From CAYZWU01 sp964482235 (lineage in GTDB: Bacteria; Planctomycetota; B15-G4; CAYZWU01): 64,000 bases of DNA. A program made the translations under genes and the position numbers. The DNA lies in NCBI GenBank assembly GCA_964482235.1, contig CAYZWU010000028.1, positions 1 through 64,000 of the forward strand. The letters are read 5' to 3'. Positions 14,741 to 23,479 of this stretch are shown one piece after another (position 1 is the first letter of the stretch; every line of letters begins with the position of its first letter). Below the pieces are notes generated by a model, which worked only from the letters and a program-made list of their open reading frames with translations, was not told where the DNA came from and made no database searches.

Positions 14741-16540
14741 CTACATCTTCTTCAGCGATTCGATGGTGAGCGCGGCCAACCCATCCTCGAGAACGGCCAG
14801 CACGCGGGAACAGAGCTCGAGGCGGACAGGCCGAACAGCCTCGGGAGCCCTCAGAACGGGGCAGGTCCGGTGGAAGCGGCTCACGTCCTTGGCCAGTCCG
14901 AGGAGATAGCCGGCAAGAACCGACGGGTCGAACTCCCGCGCGGCTCGCTGCATCGCTTCGGGGTAGATCCCGCAGGAGAGGGCGAGCGCCCGCTCCTCCG
15001 GCTCACCCAGAAGCCCCCAGTCGAAACTCGCCCGGGCGTCGCGGTCTCCGGCCTTGGCCAGGATCGAGTGAAGACGCGCGCAGGCATACTGGACATAGCT
15101 GCCCGTATCGCCCTCGAAGCGGACCGATTCCTCGGGATTGAACAGGACCCTCGACCGGGGATTGAATCTCAGCAGCATGAACTTCAACGCGCCCTGGCCG
15201 ATGACCCGGCAGCGGTGCTCGAGGTCCGGCGGCGGATCCTCCCCCGGCTGGAGGCGCTCCATGCAGCCGGCCCTGGCCAGCCCCTCCATCTCGTCGAGGA
15301 GGTCGTCGGCATCGACAACCGTGCCCTCGCGGCTCTTCATCTTGCCGCTCGGGAGATCGACCATCCCGTAGGCCAGGTGGAAGCAGTCGTCGGCACGTGA
15401 GAAGCCCAGCTTTTTCAGGACGGTGAAGAGCACCTTGAAGTGGTGGATCTGCTCGTCCCCCACGACCCAGATCTGCCGGTCCGGCTCGAACTCGTCCTGC
15501 TTGAGCAAGGTGGTCCCGAGATCCTGGGTCATGTAGACGCTCGTGCCGTCCGACCGGAGCAGGATCTTGCGCCCCAGCTTCTCCGCCTCGAGGTCAGCCT
15601 CCACAGCCCCGTCGTCGCGACGGATCAGAAGCCCCTGCTCGACCCCCTTCTCGACAACATCCCTGCCGCGGAGGTAGGTGTCGCTCTCCAGGTAGATCTT
15701 GTCGAAGCTGATCCCCATGCGGCGATAGGTTTCCCGGAAGCCGTCGAGGACCCAGCCGTTCATCCCCTGCCAGAGCTTGCGTACCTCCGGATCGCTCTTC
15801 TCCCAGAGGACGAGCATCTCCTGCGTGGCGGCGCCGAGCTCGGTCTCGAGAAAGAGGGCATCGTCCTTTGTGCCCTCGAGAGCGGGATCAGCTTTTCTCA
15901 ACGCCTCCAGCTGGCTCTTGAGCGCCCTGTCGTATCGGACATAGTAACCACCGACGAAGTGGTCGCCCTTCGTGCCGGTCGACTCCGGCGTGGCACCCTC
16001 GCCCCATCGCTGGTAGGCGATCATCGACTTGCAGATGTGAATCCCCCGGTCGTTCACCAGGTTGACAGAGAAGACCGTGTGCCCCACGCGCTTCAGGATC
16101 GCCGCCATGGCCGCGCCGATCGTGTTGTTCCGGACATGGCCGAGATGCTGCGGCTTGTTCGTGTTGGGAGCCGAGAACTCGATCAGGATCCTGCCGCGCT
16201 CCTCCGGGGCCAGGGCAACGGCTCCGAGCAGGGCCTCCCCGTCAGCCGTCGTGTCGCGGAACAGGGCGCCCGGCTTCAGGACCACGTTCACGAAGGCCTT
16301 GATGCTCGACGTCTTCTCCACGTCGTCGTGGCTGTCGAGGAAAGCGGCCACCCTGCCGGCCAGCTCGATCGGGTTCGCCTTGAGGCTCTTGGCGAACCGG
16401 AAGCAGTTGATCGTGATATCGCCCTCCTGGTCGGGCGGGCAGATCTCGTGGCGGATAGCCGGAGGCTTCGCCTGCTTCCCGCCTTGGCCGGCGGCATCCT
16501 GGCCCGCTAGCCACGATTCGAGGTCCTTCACGCATTGCAT
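14741..16540 (-). CDS. argS: Arginyl-tRNA synthetase
   Basis: 599-aa class I synthetase that charges tRNA-Arg. N-terminal additional domain (about 1-100), then the HIGH-type motif inside APNTNKPQHLGHVRNNT (HLGH), the ArgRS-typical YVRYDRALKSQLEAL and the KMSKS-type loop SGKMKSREG. It ends with the DALR anticodon-binding domain (SYVQYACARLHSILAKAG ... VLEDGLAAL). Full length for the family. A longer frame from a GTG at 16567 has no ribosome site; ATG 16540 follows AAGGAGA at about 10 nt. It lies between dacB (75 bp upstream) and the SIS gene. Confidence 0.95.
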   Translation of the reverse strand: MQCVKDLESWLAGQDAAGQGGKQAKPPAIRHEICPPDQEGDITINCFRFAKSLKANPIELAGRVAAFLDSHDDVEKTSSIKAFVNVVLKPGALFRDTTADGEALLGAVALAPEERGRILIEFSAPNTNKPQHLGHVRNNTIGAAMAAILKRVGHTVFSVNLVNDRGIHICKSMIAYQRWGEGATPESTGTKGDHFVGGYYVRYDRALKSQLEALRKADPALEGTKDDALFLETELGAATQEMLVLWEKSDPEVRKLWQGMNGWVLDGFRETYRRMGISFDKIYLESDTYLRGRDVVEKGVEQGLLIRRDDGAVEADLEAEKLGRKILLRSDGTSVYMTQDLGTTLLKQDEFEPDRQIWVVGDEQIHHFKVLFTVLKKLGFSRADDCFHLAYGMVDLPSGKMKSREGTVVDADDLLDEMEGLARAGCMERLQPGEDPPPDLEHRCRVIGQGALKFMLLRFNPRSRVLFNPEESVRFEGDTGSYVQYACARLHSILAKAGDRDARASFDWGLLGEPEERALALSCGIYPEAMQRAAREFDPSVLAGYLLGLAKDVSRFHRTCPVLRAPEAVRPVRLELCSRVLAVLEDGLAALTIESLKKM

Positions 16541-16615
16541 CGGTCTGTTCTCTCCTTCTTGCCGCACGGCACGGCGATCCGCTCCGGCCGGGGGCGGCCG
16601 CCTCTGCCCGATTCT

Positions 16616-18127
16616 CTATCCCCTGTCCAGCACCGCACGGCAGATATTGTCCTGGACCATCTTCATTTCGCTGTTTCTTCCCTTGTAGCCGTTGAACAGG
16701 ATCGAGAAGGAGTAGACCGCGCCGCTCTTTGACTGGATGTAGCCGGTCAGTGCGGAGACCTCGCGAATCCATCCCGTCTTGGCCCTGATCCGTCTACGGT
16801 AGTTCTCCTCGGTCATCCGCTTCTTCAGGCTGCCGTCCGTGCCGGAGATCGGCAGGGAGCGGATGAATACATCGCGCATCGGCGTCTTGTAGAGGGCGGC
16901 GAGCAGGGAGGCAAGAGTGTGGGCGGAGAAGCGGTTGCCCCGCGAGAGCCCCGACCCGTCGACGATGGTGAAGGGGTCGGCGTCCCGCACACCGATGCCG
17001 CTGAAGAGGCGTTTCACCGCCGCGGCTCCGGTCTCGAACGTCCCCTTCCCCTCGACCTTCCAGCCGGCCAGCTTGAAGAGGTGCTCCGCGCAGTTGTTGT
17101 GGCTCTCCTTGTTCGTCACCAGGACGACGGCGGAAAGGCTCGATCCGATCGAGCCGAGCTTGCGGCAGCGTTGCCCGGCGTAGGGCACCGGACGGTCGAC
17201 GAGAACGCACCGCCCATCCACATTGATCCCCTGGCGGCGAAGCTCGTGGAGGAACACGGCGCCGAAATAGAGGGGCGGAACCGACACGCTGACCCTGTCG
17301 CTCCAGGGCGGATTGCCGTGCCATGTCTCCCCGCGGACCGGCAGATCCCCGTTGGGCCGGGGCCGGCTGATGTGAATCGTGTTCTTCCCTTTCTTGGAGA
17401 CCGTCTTGACGATGCCGACGGGAGAGAAAGGCGTTCCGGGCGGGAAGAGGCTCAGCACCGCACCGGCGCCCGCCCTTCTTGACGGGGTCACGGTGAGGCG
17501 GAACACGTTCTCCATGAACGAGAGGCCGGAAACGGGAGCGCAGTAGTAGTAGCAGAGCTGGTCCGACGGCCACTGGGGCGACGTGTAGACGCGATCGAAG
17601 CAGCTGTCGTCGAGCAGCAGATCTCCCGTCACCTGGGTGATTCCCGCCTTCTTCAGATAGCCGGCCAGGGTCCGCAGGGGCGCCACGTCGTCGCCGTCGA
17701 AGAAGCGGCCGCTCAGGCAGGGATCGCCGCCTCCCCGCACGACGAGATCACCCCGCAGCCTGCTTCCTTCCTGAACACCCAGGGCGTAAAGGGTCGTTTC
17801 GATCCGATACTTCTCCCCGAGATGGAAAAGCGCCGACGCCGTGGAGACGAGCTTGTTGTTCGACGCAACGATGAGCGGCGTCCGGGCGTTCCGCGAGTAG
17901 ATCGCCTTGCCGCCGTCCAGCGAACGGATCTCCACGCCGATCGTCGCACCCCTGAGGTTCGGATGCTCGAGAAGCCTGTCGACGGTTTGGCCGAAGGTTT
18001 CCGCCGGCGCCGTCGGGGCCAGGACGGACAGAAGCAGCAGAACAGCTGCCAGGACCGAAATCGATGATGCGATGCCCGGCCGTGTCGAGCGGCGGCTTCC
18101 TCCAGCAGGCCGCCTCGTCGAGATCAT
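16616..18127 (-). CDS. dacB: D-alanyl-D-alanine carboxypeptidase/endopeptidase (PBP4 family)
   Basis: 503 aa with an N-terminal signal or membrane segment (about residues 20-42, SISVLAAVLLLLSVLAPTAPA), so periplasmic. The penicillin-binding serine-peptidase motifs are intact: SxxK as SNNK (89-92), SxN as SHN (342-344) and KTG (450-452). The large insert between the first two motifs is typical of class C PBP4. It trims or cuts peptidoglycan peptide stems. The frame is open further upstream, but ATG 18127 follows GGGAGGAAAGGC and shares ATGA with the preceding hydrolase stop, so that start is preferred. Confidence 0.92.
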   Translation of the reverse strand: MISTRRPAGGSRRSTRPGIASSISVLAAVLLLLSVLAPTAPAETFGQTVDRLLEHPNLRGATIGVEIRSLDGGKAIYSRNARTPLIVASNNKLVSTASALFHLGEKYRIETTLYALGVQEGSRLRGDLVVRGGGDPCLSGRFFDGDDVAPLRTLAGYLKKAGITQVTGDLLLDDSCFDRVYTSPQWPSDQLCYYYCAPVSGLSFMENVFRLTVTPSRRAGAGAVLSLFPPGTPFSPVGIVKTVSKKGKNTIHISRPRPNGDLPVRGETWHGNPPWSDRVSVSVPPLYFGAVFLHELRRQGINVDGRCVLVDRPVPYAGQRCRKLGSIGSSLSAVVLVTNKESHNNCAEHLFKLAGWKVEGKGTFETGAAAVKRLFSGIGVRDADPFTIVDGSGLSRGNRFSAHTLASLLAALYKTPMRDVFIRSLPISGTDGSLKKRMTEENYRRRIRAKTGWIREVSALTGYIQSKSGAVYSFSILFNGYKGRNSEMKMVQDNICRAVLDRG

Positions 18128-18903
18128 GCCTTTCCTCCCTTCAGGTCGAATCGATCGCCATCCTCCGCCACCGTGCACGGTCCATCGAACCGCTGGGCCA
18201 CCGCATCGAGCGCCGCCTGTGCATCGACAGGCGGATAGAGATGATAGAGCACGAGTCGGCGCGGCATCGCAGCCGCTGCGGCCTCGCCCGCCTCGGCGGG
18301 ACACAGGTGGCCCGGCGTCCCCTTGTACGCGTCGGGAACGGAACATTCGAGCAGAAAAAGATCAGCCGTCCGGCCGAGCTCGATCAGCGTCTCGGACGGC
18401 CCGGTGTCGCCGCTGACGGCCGCGACACCGTCCGGGTATTCGAATCTGTACCCCAGCGAGTCGACAAGGTGCGGCAGGTGAAAGGCCGCGCCGGTCATTC
18501 CGGTCGCCGGCGGCAGGGCGCCGACGCCGAGCTCCTCGATCTGCAGGTCCTCTTCAGGTGCCTTCACCCACCTCCCGTAGAGTTCCACGATCTTTCGGTA
18601 GAACTCCTTCGTGCCCGCCGGTCCGGCAAGAACGAGTCTCTCGAGCTCAGGTTTCAGAAGCACGCTGTGGCGGGCGAAAAGCAGGCTGATCAGGTCGATC
18701 GTGTGGTCCGGATGCAGGTGAGTGAGAAAAACCGTCCTGATCGAGGCCACGGCAGCGCCCTGGCAGACCGCTCGATGGAGCGCACCGGGGCCGGGATCGA
18801 TCAACACGAAGCTTCCGCTGTCTTCCCGGATCAGCAGTCCGGGGGGGGACCGCCGGGCAGCAGGCACCCCGGTGCCGGAACCGAGGACCTGGAGAGAGGT
18901 CAT
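18124..18903 (-). CDS. Metallo-beta-lactamase-fold hydrolase (RNase Z-like)
   Basis: 259 aa from ATG 18903. The start MTSLQVLGSGTGVPAARRSPPG is the classical first strand of RNase Z/arylsulfatase-type proteins. The metal motif is LTHLHPDHTIDL (HxHxDH). Further metal ligands are probably SGDTGPSE and a late His in LVLYHLYPP. Such proteins hydrolyse phosphodiesters or sulfate/phosphate esters; tRNA 3'-end processing cannot be claimed because the RNase Z exosite is not obvious. It sits 2 bp after galE and overlaps dacB by 4 bp. Confidence 0.82.
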   Translation of the reverse strand: MTSLQVLGSGTGVPAARRSPPGLLIREDSGSFVLIDPGPGALHRAVCQGAAVASIRTVFLTHLHPDHTIDLISLLFARHSVLLKPELERLVLAGPAGTKEFYRKIVELYGRWVKAPEEDLQIEELGVGALPPATGMTGAAFHLPHLVDSLGYRFEYPDGVAAVSGDTGPSETLIELGRTADLFLLECSVPDAYKGTPGHLCPAEAGEAAAAAMPRRLVLYHLYPPVDAQAALDAVAQRFDGPCTVAEDGDRFDLKGGKA

Positions 18904-18905
18904 GA

Positions 18906-19883
18906 TCAGTATCCCTCCGGATGCTTTTCCAGCCAATCCCACGCCGTCCTGACGATGACATCGAGGTCGGGGCAGACGCAGCGCCACCCCAGTTCCTTCC
19001 TGGCGCGGGTGGCGTCAGCCACCAGGACGGCCGGATCGCCGGGCCGGGCCGGACCGATCTCGGACCTGAAATCCCGGCCGGACACGGCCCGTATCTTGTC
19101 CACGACCTCGGCGACGGTGAACCCTTTGCCGTTACCCAGGTTGAACGAGCGGCTTGGCCCGTTGTCCCGGAGATGGTCGAGCGCCAGGGCGTGCGCCTCG
19201 GCCAGGTCGTCGACGTGAATGAAATCGCGGACGCACGTTCCGTCAGGCGTGTCGAATTCGCCGCCGTTGATCACGAACTTCTCGATCTTGCCGAGGGCGG
19301 CATAGATGGCCAGGGGAATCAGGTGCGTTTCCGGATCGTGCCACTCGCCGAGGATCCCCTCCTGGTCGGATCCCGCGGCGTTGAAGTAGCGCAGAGCCAC
19401 GTACCGGATTCCGTGGGCCACCTCGAAGTCGTGGAGCATCTGCTCCATGATCAGCTTGGTCCTGCCGTAGGGGTTGATCGGTTCCTGCGGCATCTCCTCG
19501 GTGATCGGATTGCCGGGCGGGATGCCGAAGGTGGCGGCGGACGAGGAGAAGATGATCTTGTCCACCCCCGCGCGGAGCATCGCCTCGAGGACGCGCAGCG
19601 TTCCGGCCACGTTGTTGTGGTAGTACTTGGCCGGCAGCTCAACGGACTCGCCCACGTAGCAGTGTGCCGCGAAATGGATCACGGCCTCGACCTTGTACTG
19701 CTCCATCACACCGGCCAGCCGGTCCACGTCGGAGATGTCTCCCTCTTCGAGGGGTGCGTCGAGCACGGCTTCACGGTGGCCCTGGCTCAGATCGTCGTAG
19801 ACAACGACCTTGTCGCCCCTCTTCAGAAGCCTCTTCACCGTATGGCTGCCGATGTATCCGGCGCCTCCAAGGACGAGAATCAT
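18906..19883 (-). CDS. galE: UDP-glucose 4-epimerase
   Basis: 325-aa extended short-chain dehydrogenase. NAD-binding GGAGYIGSHTVKRLL starts at about residue 6. The catalytic YxxxK is NPYGRTKLIMEQML, with an upstream Ser in FSSSAATFG. The GalE-typical LRYFNAAGSD and DGTCVRDFIHVDDLAEAH are present. It interconverts UDP-glucose and UDP-galactose (or a related pair) for surface polysaccharides. It starts with ATG after GGAG at 7 nt and is the first gene of the galE-hydrolase-dacB-argS-SIS run, partly an envelope set. Confidence 0.95.
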   Translation of the reverse strand: MILVLGGAGYIGSHTVKRLLKRGDKVVVYDDLSQGHREAVLDAPLEEGDISDVDRLAGVMEQYKVEAVIHFAAHCYVGESVELPAKYYHNNVAGTLRVLEAMLRAGVDKIIFSSSAATFGIPPGNPITEEMPQEPINPYGRTKLIMEQMLHDFEVAHGIRYVALRYFNAAGSDQEGILGEWHDPETHLIPLAIYAALGKIEKFVINGGEFDTPDGTCVRDFIHVDDLAEAHALALDHLRDNGPSRSFNLGNGKGFTVAEVVDKIRAVSGRDFRSEIGPARPGDPAVLVADATRARKELGWRCVCPDLDVIVRTAWDWLEKHPEGY

Positions 19884-20020
19884 GGGATGGCTCCATTAAA
19901 AAAGGACAATTTACTGAAAAGATACCGGATCGTCCAATCAGGAACGGATGCACTTTTGATTTCTTCCTTCTCTTTTTTTAACATCTGGTCTTCGCAAAGA
20001 GAAAAAGAGAACATCTTAAA

Positions 20021-20536
20021 ATGGAAAACAGCATAAAGATCTCGTCGGATGCCGTGGGCACGATCCTGAAGGGGTATCGGGTCCCCGATTTCGAGAAGAC
20101 ATTCGCTCTCCCGCGCCTGCTCGGCGGAGAGATCAGCTTTCGCCTGACGCTCGAGGATCTTGTCGTCGGGCGCGACAGGATCGACATCCCCCTGAAGAAC
20201 GATTCCAGGATGATCCCCGATCTGGCCCTGTCGTGCCGCGGCTTCACCCTCGACGGGGACAGGCTGGTCTTCGGGTGGGAGATCAGCGTCCCCGACTCCG
20301 CTGTCGGAGGCCTGATGCAGGGGCCGCTGAACGCCGCCCTGAAAAAAAAGCTATCCTCCCCATTGAACAATGGCGGCCGTTTGCTTGAAATCGATGGGGA
20401 TCGCGCCTCGCTCGACGCGGTGCGCCTTCTCAGGCGGTGGCTTCCGGAGAGTCTCGGCCTCCGGATCCGATCAATCGAGATAAACGAATCCATAGAGATT
20501 GTCTTCGATCCCATGCTGGAGGAAACGAACCGATGA
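20021..20536 (+). CDS. Unknown protein translationally coupled to purC
   Basis: 171 aa, not recognised. It has no signal peptide, membrane segment or cofactor motif. It looks like a mixed beta/alpha protein with several short hydrophobic strands (LLGGEISFRLTLEDLVVG, IPDLALSCRGFTLDGDRLVFGW) and a C-terminal LRIRSIEINESIEIVFDPM. The stop overlaps the purC start (ATGA at 20533-20536), so it is expressed with purC and purE. The upstream 137 bp separates it from divergent galE and must hold its promoter. No clear Shine-Dalgarno precedes the ATG. Codon use looks normal. Confidence 0.7.
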   Translation: MENSIKISSDAVGTILKGYRVPDFEKTFALPRLLGGEISFRLTLEDLVVGRDRIDIPLKNDSRMIPDLALSCRGFTLDGDRLVFGWEISVPDSAVGGLMQGPLNAALKKKLSSPLNNGGRLLEIDGDRASLDAVRLLRRWLPESLGLRIRSIEINESIEIVFDPMLEETNR

Positions 20537-21417
20537 CAGAATCCCTCCTTTTCGAAATTGAGTTGAAGAACCTCGAGCTTGTCAACCGCGGCAAGGTTCG
20601 GGACATCTTCCTGGCCGGCGATGACCTCCTGCTCGTTGCCACCGACCGGATCTCGGCATTCGATTGCGTTCTGCCCGATCCGATCCCCGGCAAGGGAGAG
20701 GTTCTCACCGCCCTCTCGCTGTTCTGGTTCCGCTTTCTCGAGGACATCATCCCCAACCATCTCATCACCGATGACATGAGCCGGGTGAAGGGGCTGACGA
20801 CCGAGGAAGCCGGACTCCTGCAAGGGCGGGCGATCCTGGTGCGGCGGGCCAAGCCGCTTCCGGCCGAGTTCATCGTGCGCGGCTACATGGCCGGCTCGGG
20901 ATGGATCGAGTACCAGAAGAAGGGAACGATCTGCGGCATCCCGCTCCCCGAGGGGCTGCTCCTGTCGAGCCGGCTCGAGAAGCCGATCATGACGCCTTCC
21001 ACCAAGGCGGAGCAGGGGCTGCACGACGAGAACATCTCCATCGAGAAGCTCTGCGAGATCGTGGGGACCGATGTGGCGCGGCAGGCGGAGAAAGCGGCGC
21101 TCGAGATCTTCAGCCGCGCGTCGGAGCATGCCGCGTCGCGAGGATTCATCCTCTGCGACACCAAGTTCGAGTTCGGCTTCTACGACGGCAAGCTGATGCT
21201 GATCGACGAGGTTCTCACACCCGACTCGTCCCGTTTCTGGCCCAGCGACGGCTACGAGCCCGGCCGCGCCCAGGAAGCCTTCGACAAGCAGTATGTTCGC
21301 GACCACCTGCTCGGTTGCGACTGGAACAAGACCCCGCCGGCACCGGCCCTGCCGGACGACGTGATCGCGGGGACCACACGGAAATACATGGAAGCGATGG
21401 AACGCTTGACCCGTTGA
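20533..21417 (+). CDS. purC: Phosphoribosylaminoimidazole-succinocarboxamide synthase
   Basis: 294 aa; the purine-pathway step that joins CAIR with aspartate using ATP to give SAICAR. Motifs: RGKVRDIFLAGDDLLLVATDRISAFD at the N-terminus, EFIVRGYMAGSGWIEYQK, the substrate loop LSSRLEKPIMTPSTKAE, then DTKFEFGFYDG and LIDEVLTPDSSRFWP. The frame is open upstream, but the start at 20533 overlaps the preceding stop and matches the family N-terminus. purE follows within 20 bp. Confidence 0.96.
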   Translation: MTESLLFEIELKNLELVNRGKVRDIFLAGDDLLLVATDRISAFDCVLPDPIPGKGEVLTALSLFWFRFLEDIIPNHLITDDMSRVKGLTTEEAGLLQGRAILVRRAKPLPAEFIVRGYMAGSGWIEYQKKGTICGIPLPEGLLLSSRLEKPIMTPSTKAEQGLHDENISIEKLCEIVGTDVARQAEKAALEIFSRASEHAASRGFILCDTKFEFGFYDGKLMLIDEVLTPDSSRFWPSDGYEPGRAQEAFDKQYVRDHLLGCDWNKTPPAPALPDDVIAGTTRKYMEAMERLTR

Positions 21418-21436
21418 CGGAAAGGAAGGATTGACG

Positions 21437-21946
21437 ATGAAGAAACGGCGCGTGGCAGTGATCATGGGATCCGATTCCGACCTCCCCCAGCTCGAGGGAT
21501 GCCTGGCGGCACTCGAAGATTTCGGCGTCCCCCACGAGGTGAGGGTTCTGTCGGCTCATCGCACGCCGGACGATGCCGCCCAGTTTGCCGATGAGGCGGA
21601 ACGAAGGGGATTCGGCGTCATCATCGCGGCCGCAGGCGGCGCGGCGCACCTGGCGGGCGCCCTGGCTGCCCGGACGATCCTTCCCGTGATCGGGGTGCCC
21701 ATCGGCGGAACTTCGCTTTCCGGTCTGGATTCGCTGCTCTCCACGGTGCAGATGCCGGGCGGCATCCCCGTGGCCACCGTGGCGATCGGTAAGGCGGGCG
21801 GAACCAATGCGGCCCTGCTGGCCCTCGAGATCCTGGCCCTGTCGGATCCCGATATCCGGAAGAAGCTGAAGCAGCACCGCCGCAGCCAGGCACGCAAGGT
21901 GAGACAGAAGGACACCGGGCTGGCCCGCCGCATCAAAAAGCAATAA
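21437..21946 (+). CDS. purE: N5-carboxyaminoimidazole ribonucleotide mutase
   Basis: 169 aa, PurE class I. It has MGSDSDLPQLEGCLAALEDFGV, the SAHRTPD motif with the catalytic His, AAAGGAAHLAGALAARTILPVIGVPIGG and VQMPGGIPVATVAIGKAGGTNAALLALEIL. It converts N5-CAIR to CAIR, the substrate of PurC next door. A TTG at 21431 is in frame, but AAGGAAGGA ends at 21430; ATG 21437 has a proper 6-nt spacing and is chosen. A basic C-terminal tail (KQHRRSQARKVRQK) is slightly longer than usual. Confidence 0.96.
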   Translation: MKKRRVAVIMGSDSDLPQLEGCLAALEDFGVPHEVRVLSAHRTPDDAAQFADEAERRGFGVIIAAAGGAAHLAGALAARTILPVIGVPIGGTSLSGLDSLLSTVQMPGGIPVATVAIGKAGGTNAALLALEILALSDPDIRKKLKQHRRSQARKVRQKDTGLARRIKKQ

Positions 21947-22129
21947 CCTGCTGCATATTCACAAGTTAAGACATCGAGAGCAGGTAGTTCTTCTCTGAAG
22001 GTTTCTGCAACTCTTAACAAGGCCGAAACTCAAGCGTCCCGGCTGAACAACCGATAAGACCGTAAGCATATATTAGCTGCTGCGGTACCTGTCAGGCAAT
22101 CGGGTCGCAAGGCGGCTCAGAGGGAAAGA

Positions 22130-23185
22130 ATGGCCGTACCAACACTTGAATGGAAGGGCGGATTGCCCGGCGAACTCGCCATGATCGACCAGACGCTCCT
22201 ACCCGGATCGCTGGTAGTGATCAAGGTGAAGGATATCGATTCCCTGCGCAACGACATTCGCAGGCTCGCCGTTCGCGGAGCCCCGGCCATCGGGCTGGCC
22301 GCCTGCTTCGGCGTGGTGCTCGGAGTCCAGGAGTTCATTGGCGACCGGCAGGCCTTCGACCGCAGGCTCTCCGAGGTGATCGACTTCCTGGCTCAAGCCA
22401 GGCCCACGGCAGTCAACCTCTTCGGCGGTCTGGAGCGGATGCGCCGGACCGCTGACGAGAATCCCGATCTCGACACGCCGGCCATCAAGCAGAGGCTTCT
22501 CGATGAAGCCCAGGCCGCCCTGCGCGAGGATCAGGAGATCTGCCTCGAGCTGGGCGAGCTGGGACAGACGCTGCTGCCTGACAACTCCGGCGCCCTCACC
22601 CACTGCAATGCCGGTGCGCTGGCAACGTCGGATCACGGCACGGCGCTCTCGGTCTTCTTCGCCGCAGCCCGGGCCGGCAAGACGATCACCGTCTATGCCG
22701 ACGAGACGCGCCCCCTTCTCCAGGGCGCCAGGCTCACGGCGTGGGAACTGAAGCAGGCCGGAATCGACGTCACGCTAATCTGCGATAACGCGGCCGGCCA
22801 CGTGATGAAGGAAGGCCGGATCGACGCCGTCTTCGTGGGTGCGGACAGGATCGCGGCCAACGGAGACACGGCGAACAAGATCGGGACCTATTCCGTCTCC
22901 GTTCTCGCCAAGGCGCACGGCGTTCCGTTCTATGTCGTGGCCCCCGTCTCCACGATCGACATGGACACTCCCGACGGAGCCTCCATTCCGATCGAGGAGC
23001 GCTCGGGTGACGAGGTCCGGCGATTCGGCGACACATCGGTGGCGCCGAGCGACGTGAAGGCCTACAACCCGGCGTTCGACGTGACTCCGGCCGAGAACAT
23101 CACGGCCATCGTGACCGAGAAAGGCATCATAAGGGAGCCCACCACGGAAAGGATTGCCGCAGTCGTGGCGGGTCAGGGAGACTGA
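22130..23185 (+). CDS. mtnA: Methylthioribose-1-phosphate isomerase
   Basis: 351 aa of the eIF2B-like family. It has the MtnA signatures AVRGAPAIGLAACFG near residue 50, THCNAGALATSDHGTALSV near residue 160, and GADRIAANGDTANKIGTYSVSVLAKAHGVPFYVVAP with the catalytic Asp. It performs the aldose-ketose isomerisation of the methionine salvage pathway. No other mtn gene is visible. The 183 bp after purE has no recognisable SAM riboswitch; a GAGGG site precedes the ATG. Confidence 0.95.
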   Translation: MAVPTLEWKGGLPGELAMIDQTLLPGSLVVIKVKDIDSLRNDIRRLAVRGAPAIGLAACFGVVLGVQEFIGDRQAFDRRLSEVIDFLAQARPTAVNLFGGLERMRRTADENPDLDTPAIKQRLLDEAQAALREDQEICLELGELGQTLLPDNSGALTHCNAGALATSDHGTALSVFFAAARAGKTITVYADETRPLLQGARLTAWELKQAGIDVTLICDNAAGHVMKEGRIDAVFVGADRIAANGDTANKIGTYSVSVLAKAHGVPFYVVAPVSTIDMDTPDGASIPIEERSGDEVRRFGDTSVAPSDVKAYNPAFDVTPAENITAIVTEKGIIREPTTERIAAVVAGQGD

Positions 23186-23242
23186 CGAGCGATAACGGGA
23201 AGAGGTCGAAAGGCTTCTTCCGAGGGGAAAGGGGGAAAGGAA

Positions 23243-23464
23243 ATGCCTGCAAGGACGAAGCAAAAGAAAACAGTACGCCCTATCGCACCCGATCCTGTCG
23301 AAGTCGAAAAGGCGATCCAGGAGGCCGACGAGGCGAACCGTGAGGTTCTCGAGTTCCTTCAGGCCGTGGACAAGTACAAGAGAAAGACGAACAAGTCGTT
23401 CCCCACCTGGAGCGAGATCCTGACTATCCTGAAGTCGCTCGGCTACCGGAAAGTGGACGACTAG
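23243..23464 (+). CDS. Small charged protein of unknown function (73 aa)
   Basis: 73 aa with a strong purine-rich ribosome site (GGGGGAAAGGAA) directly before the ATG. A basic N-terminus (ARTKQKKTVRP) is followed by an acidic helical stretch (EKAIQEADEANREVLEFLQAV) and a C-terminal WSEILTILKSLGYRKV helix. The tail resembles short regulatory or DNA-associated helices, but no family is recognised. It is 57 bp after mtnA and convergent with the kinase gene. Probably real because of the ribosome site and ordinary composition. Confidence 0.6.
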   Translation: MPARTKQKKTVRPIAPDPVEVEKAIQEADEANREVLEFLQAVDKYKRKTNKSFPTWSEILTILKSLGYRKVDD

Positions 23465-23479
23465 CGAACACCAGGCCTG

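Noticed and set aside
21947..22129. Possible SAM riboswitch before mtnA
   Set aside because: No S-box or other SAM-aptamer consensus recognised; only weak CCTGC/GCAGG pairing is seen.
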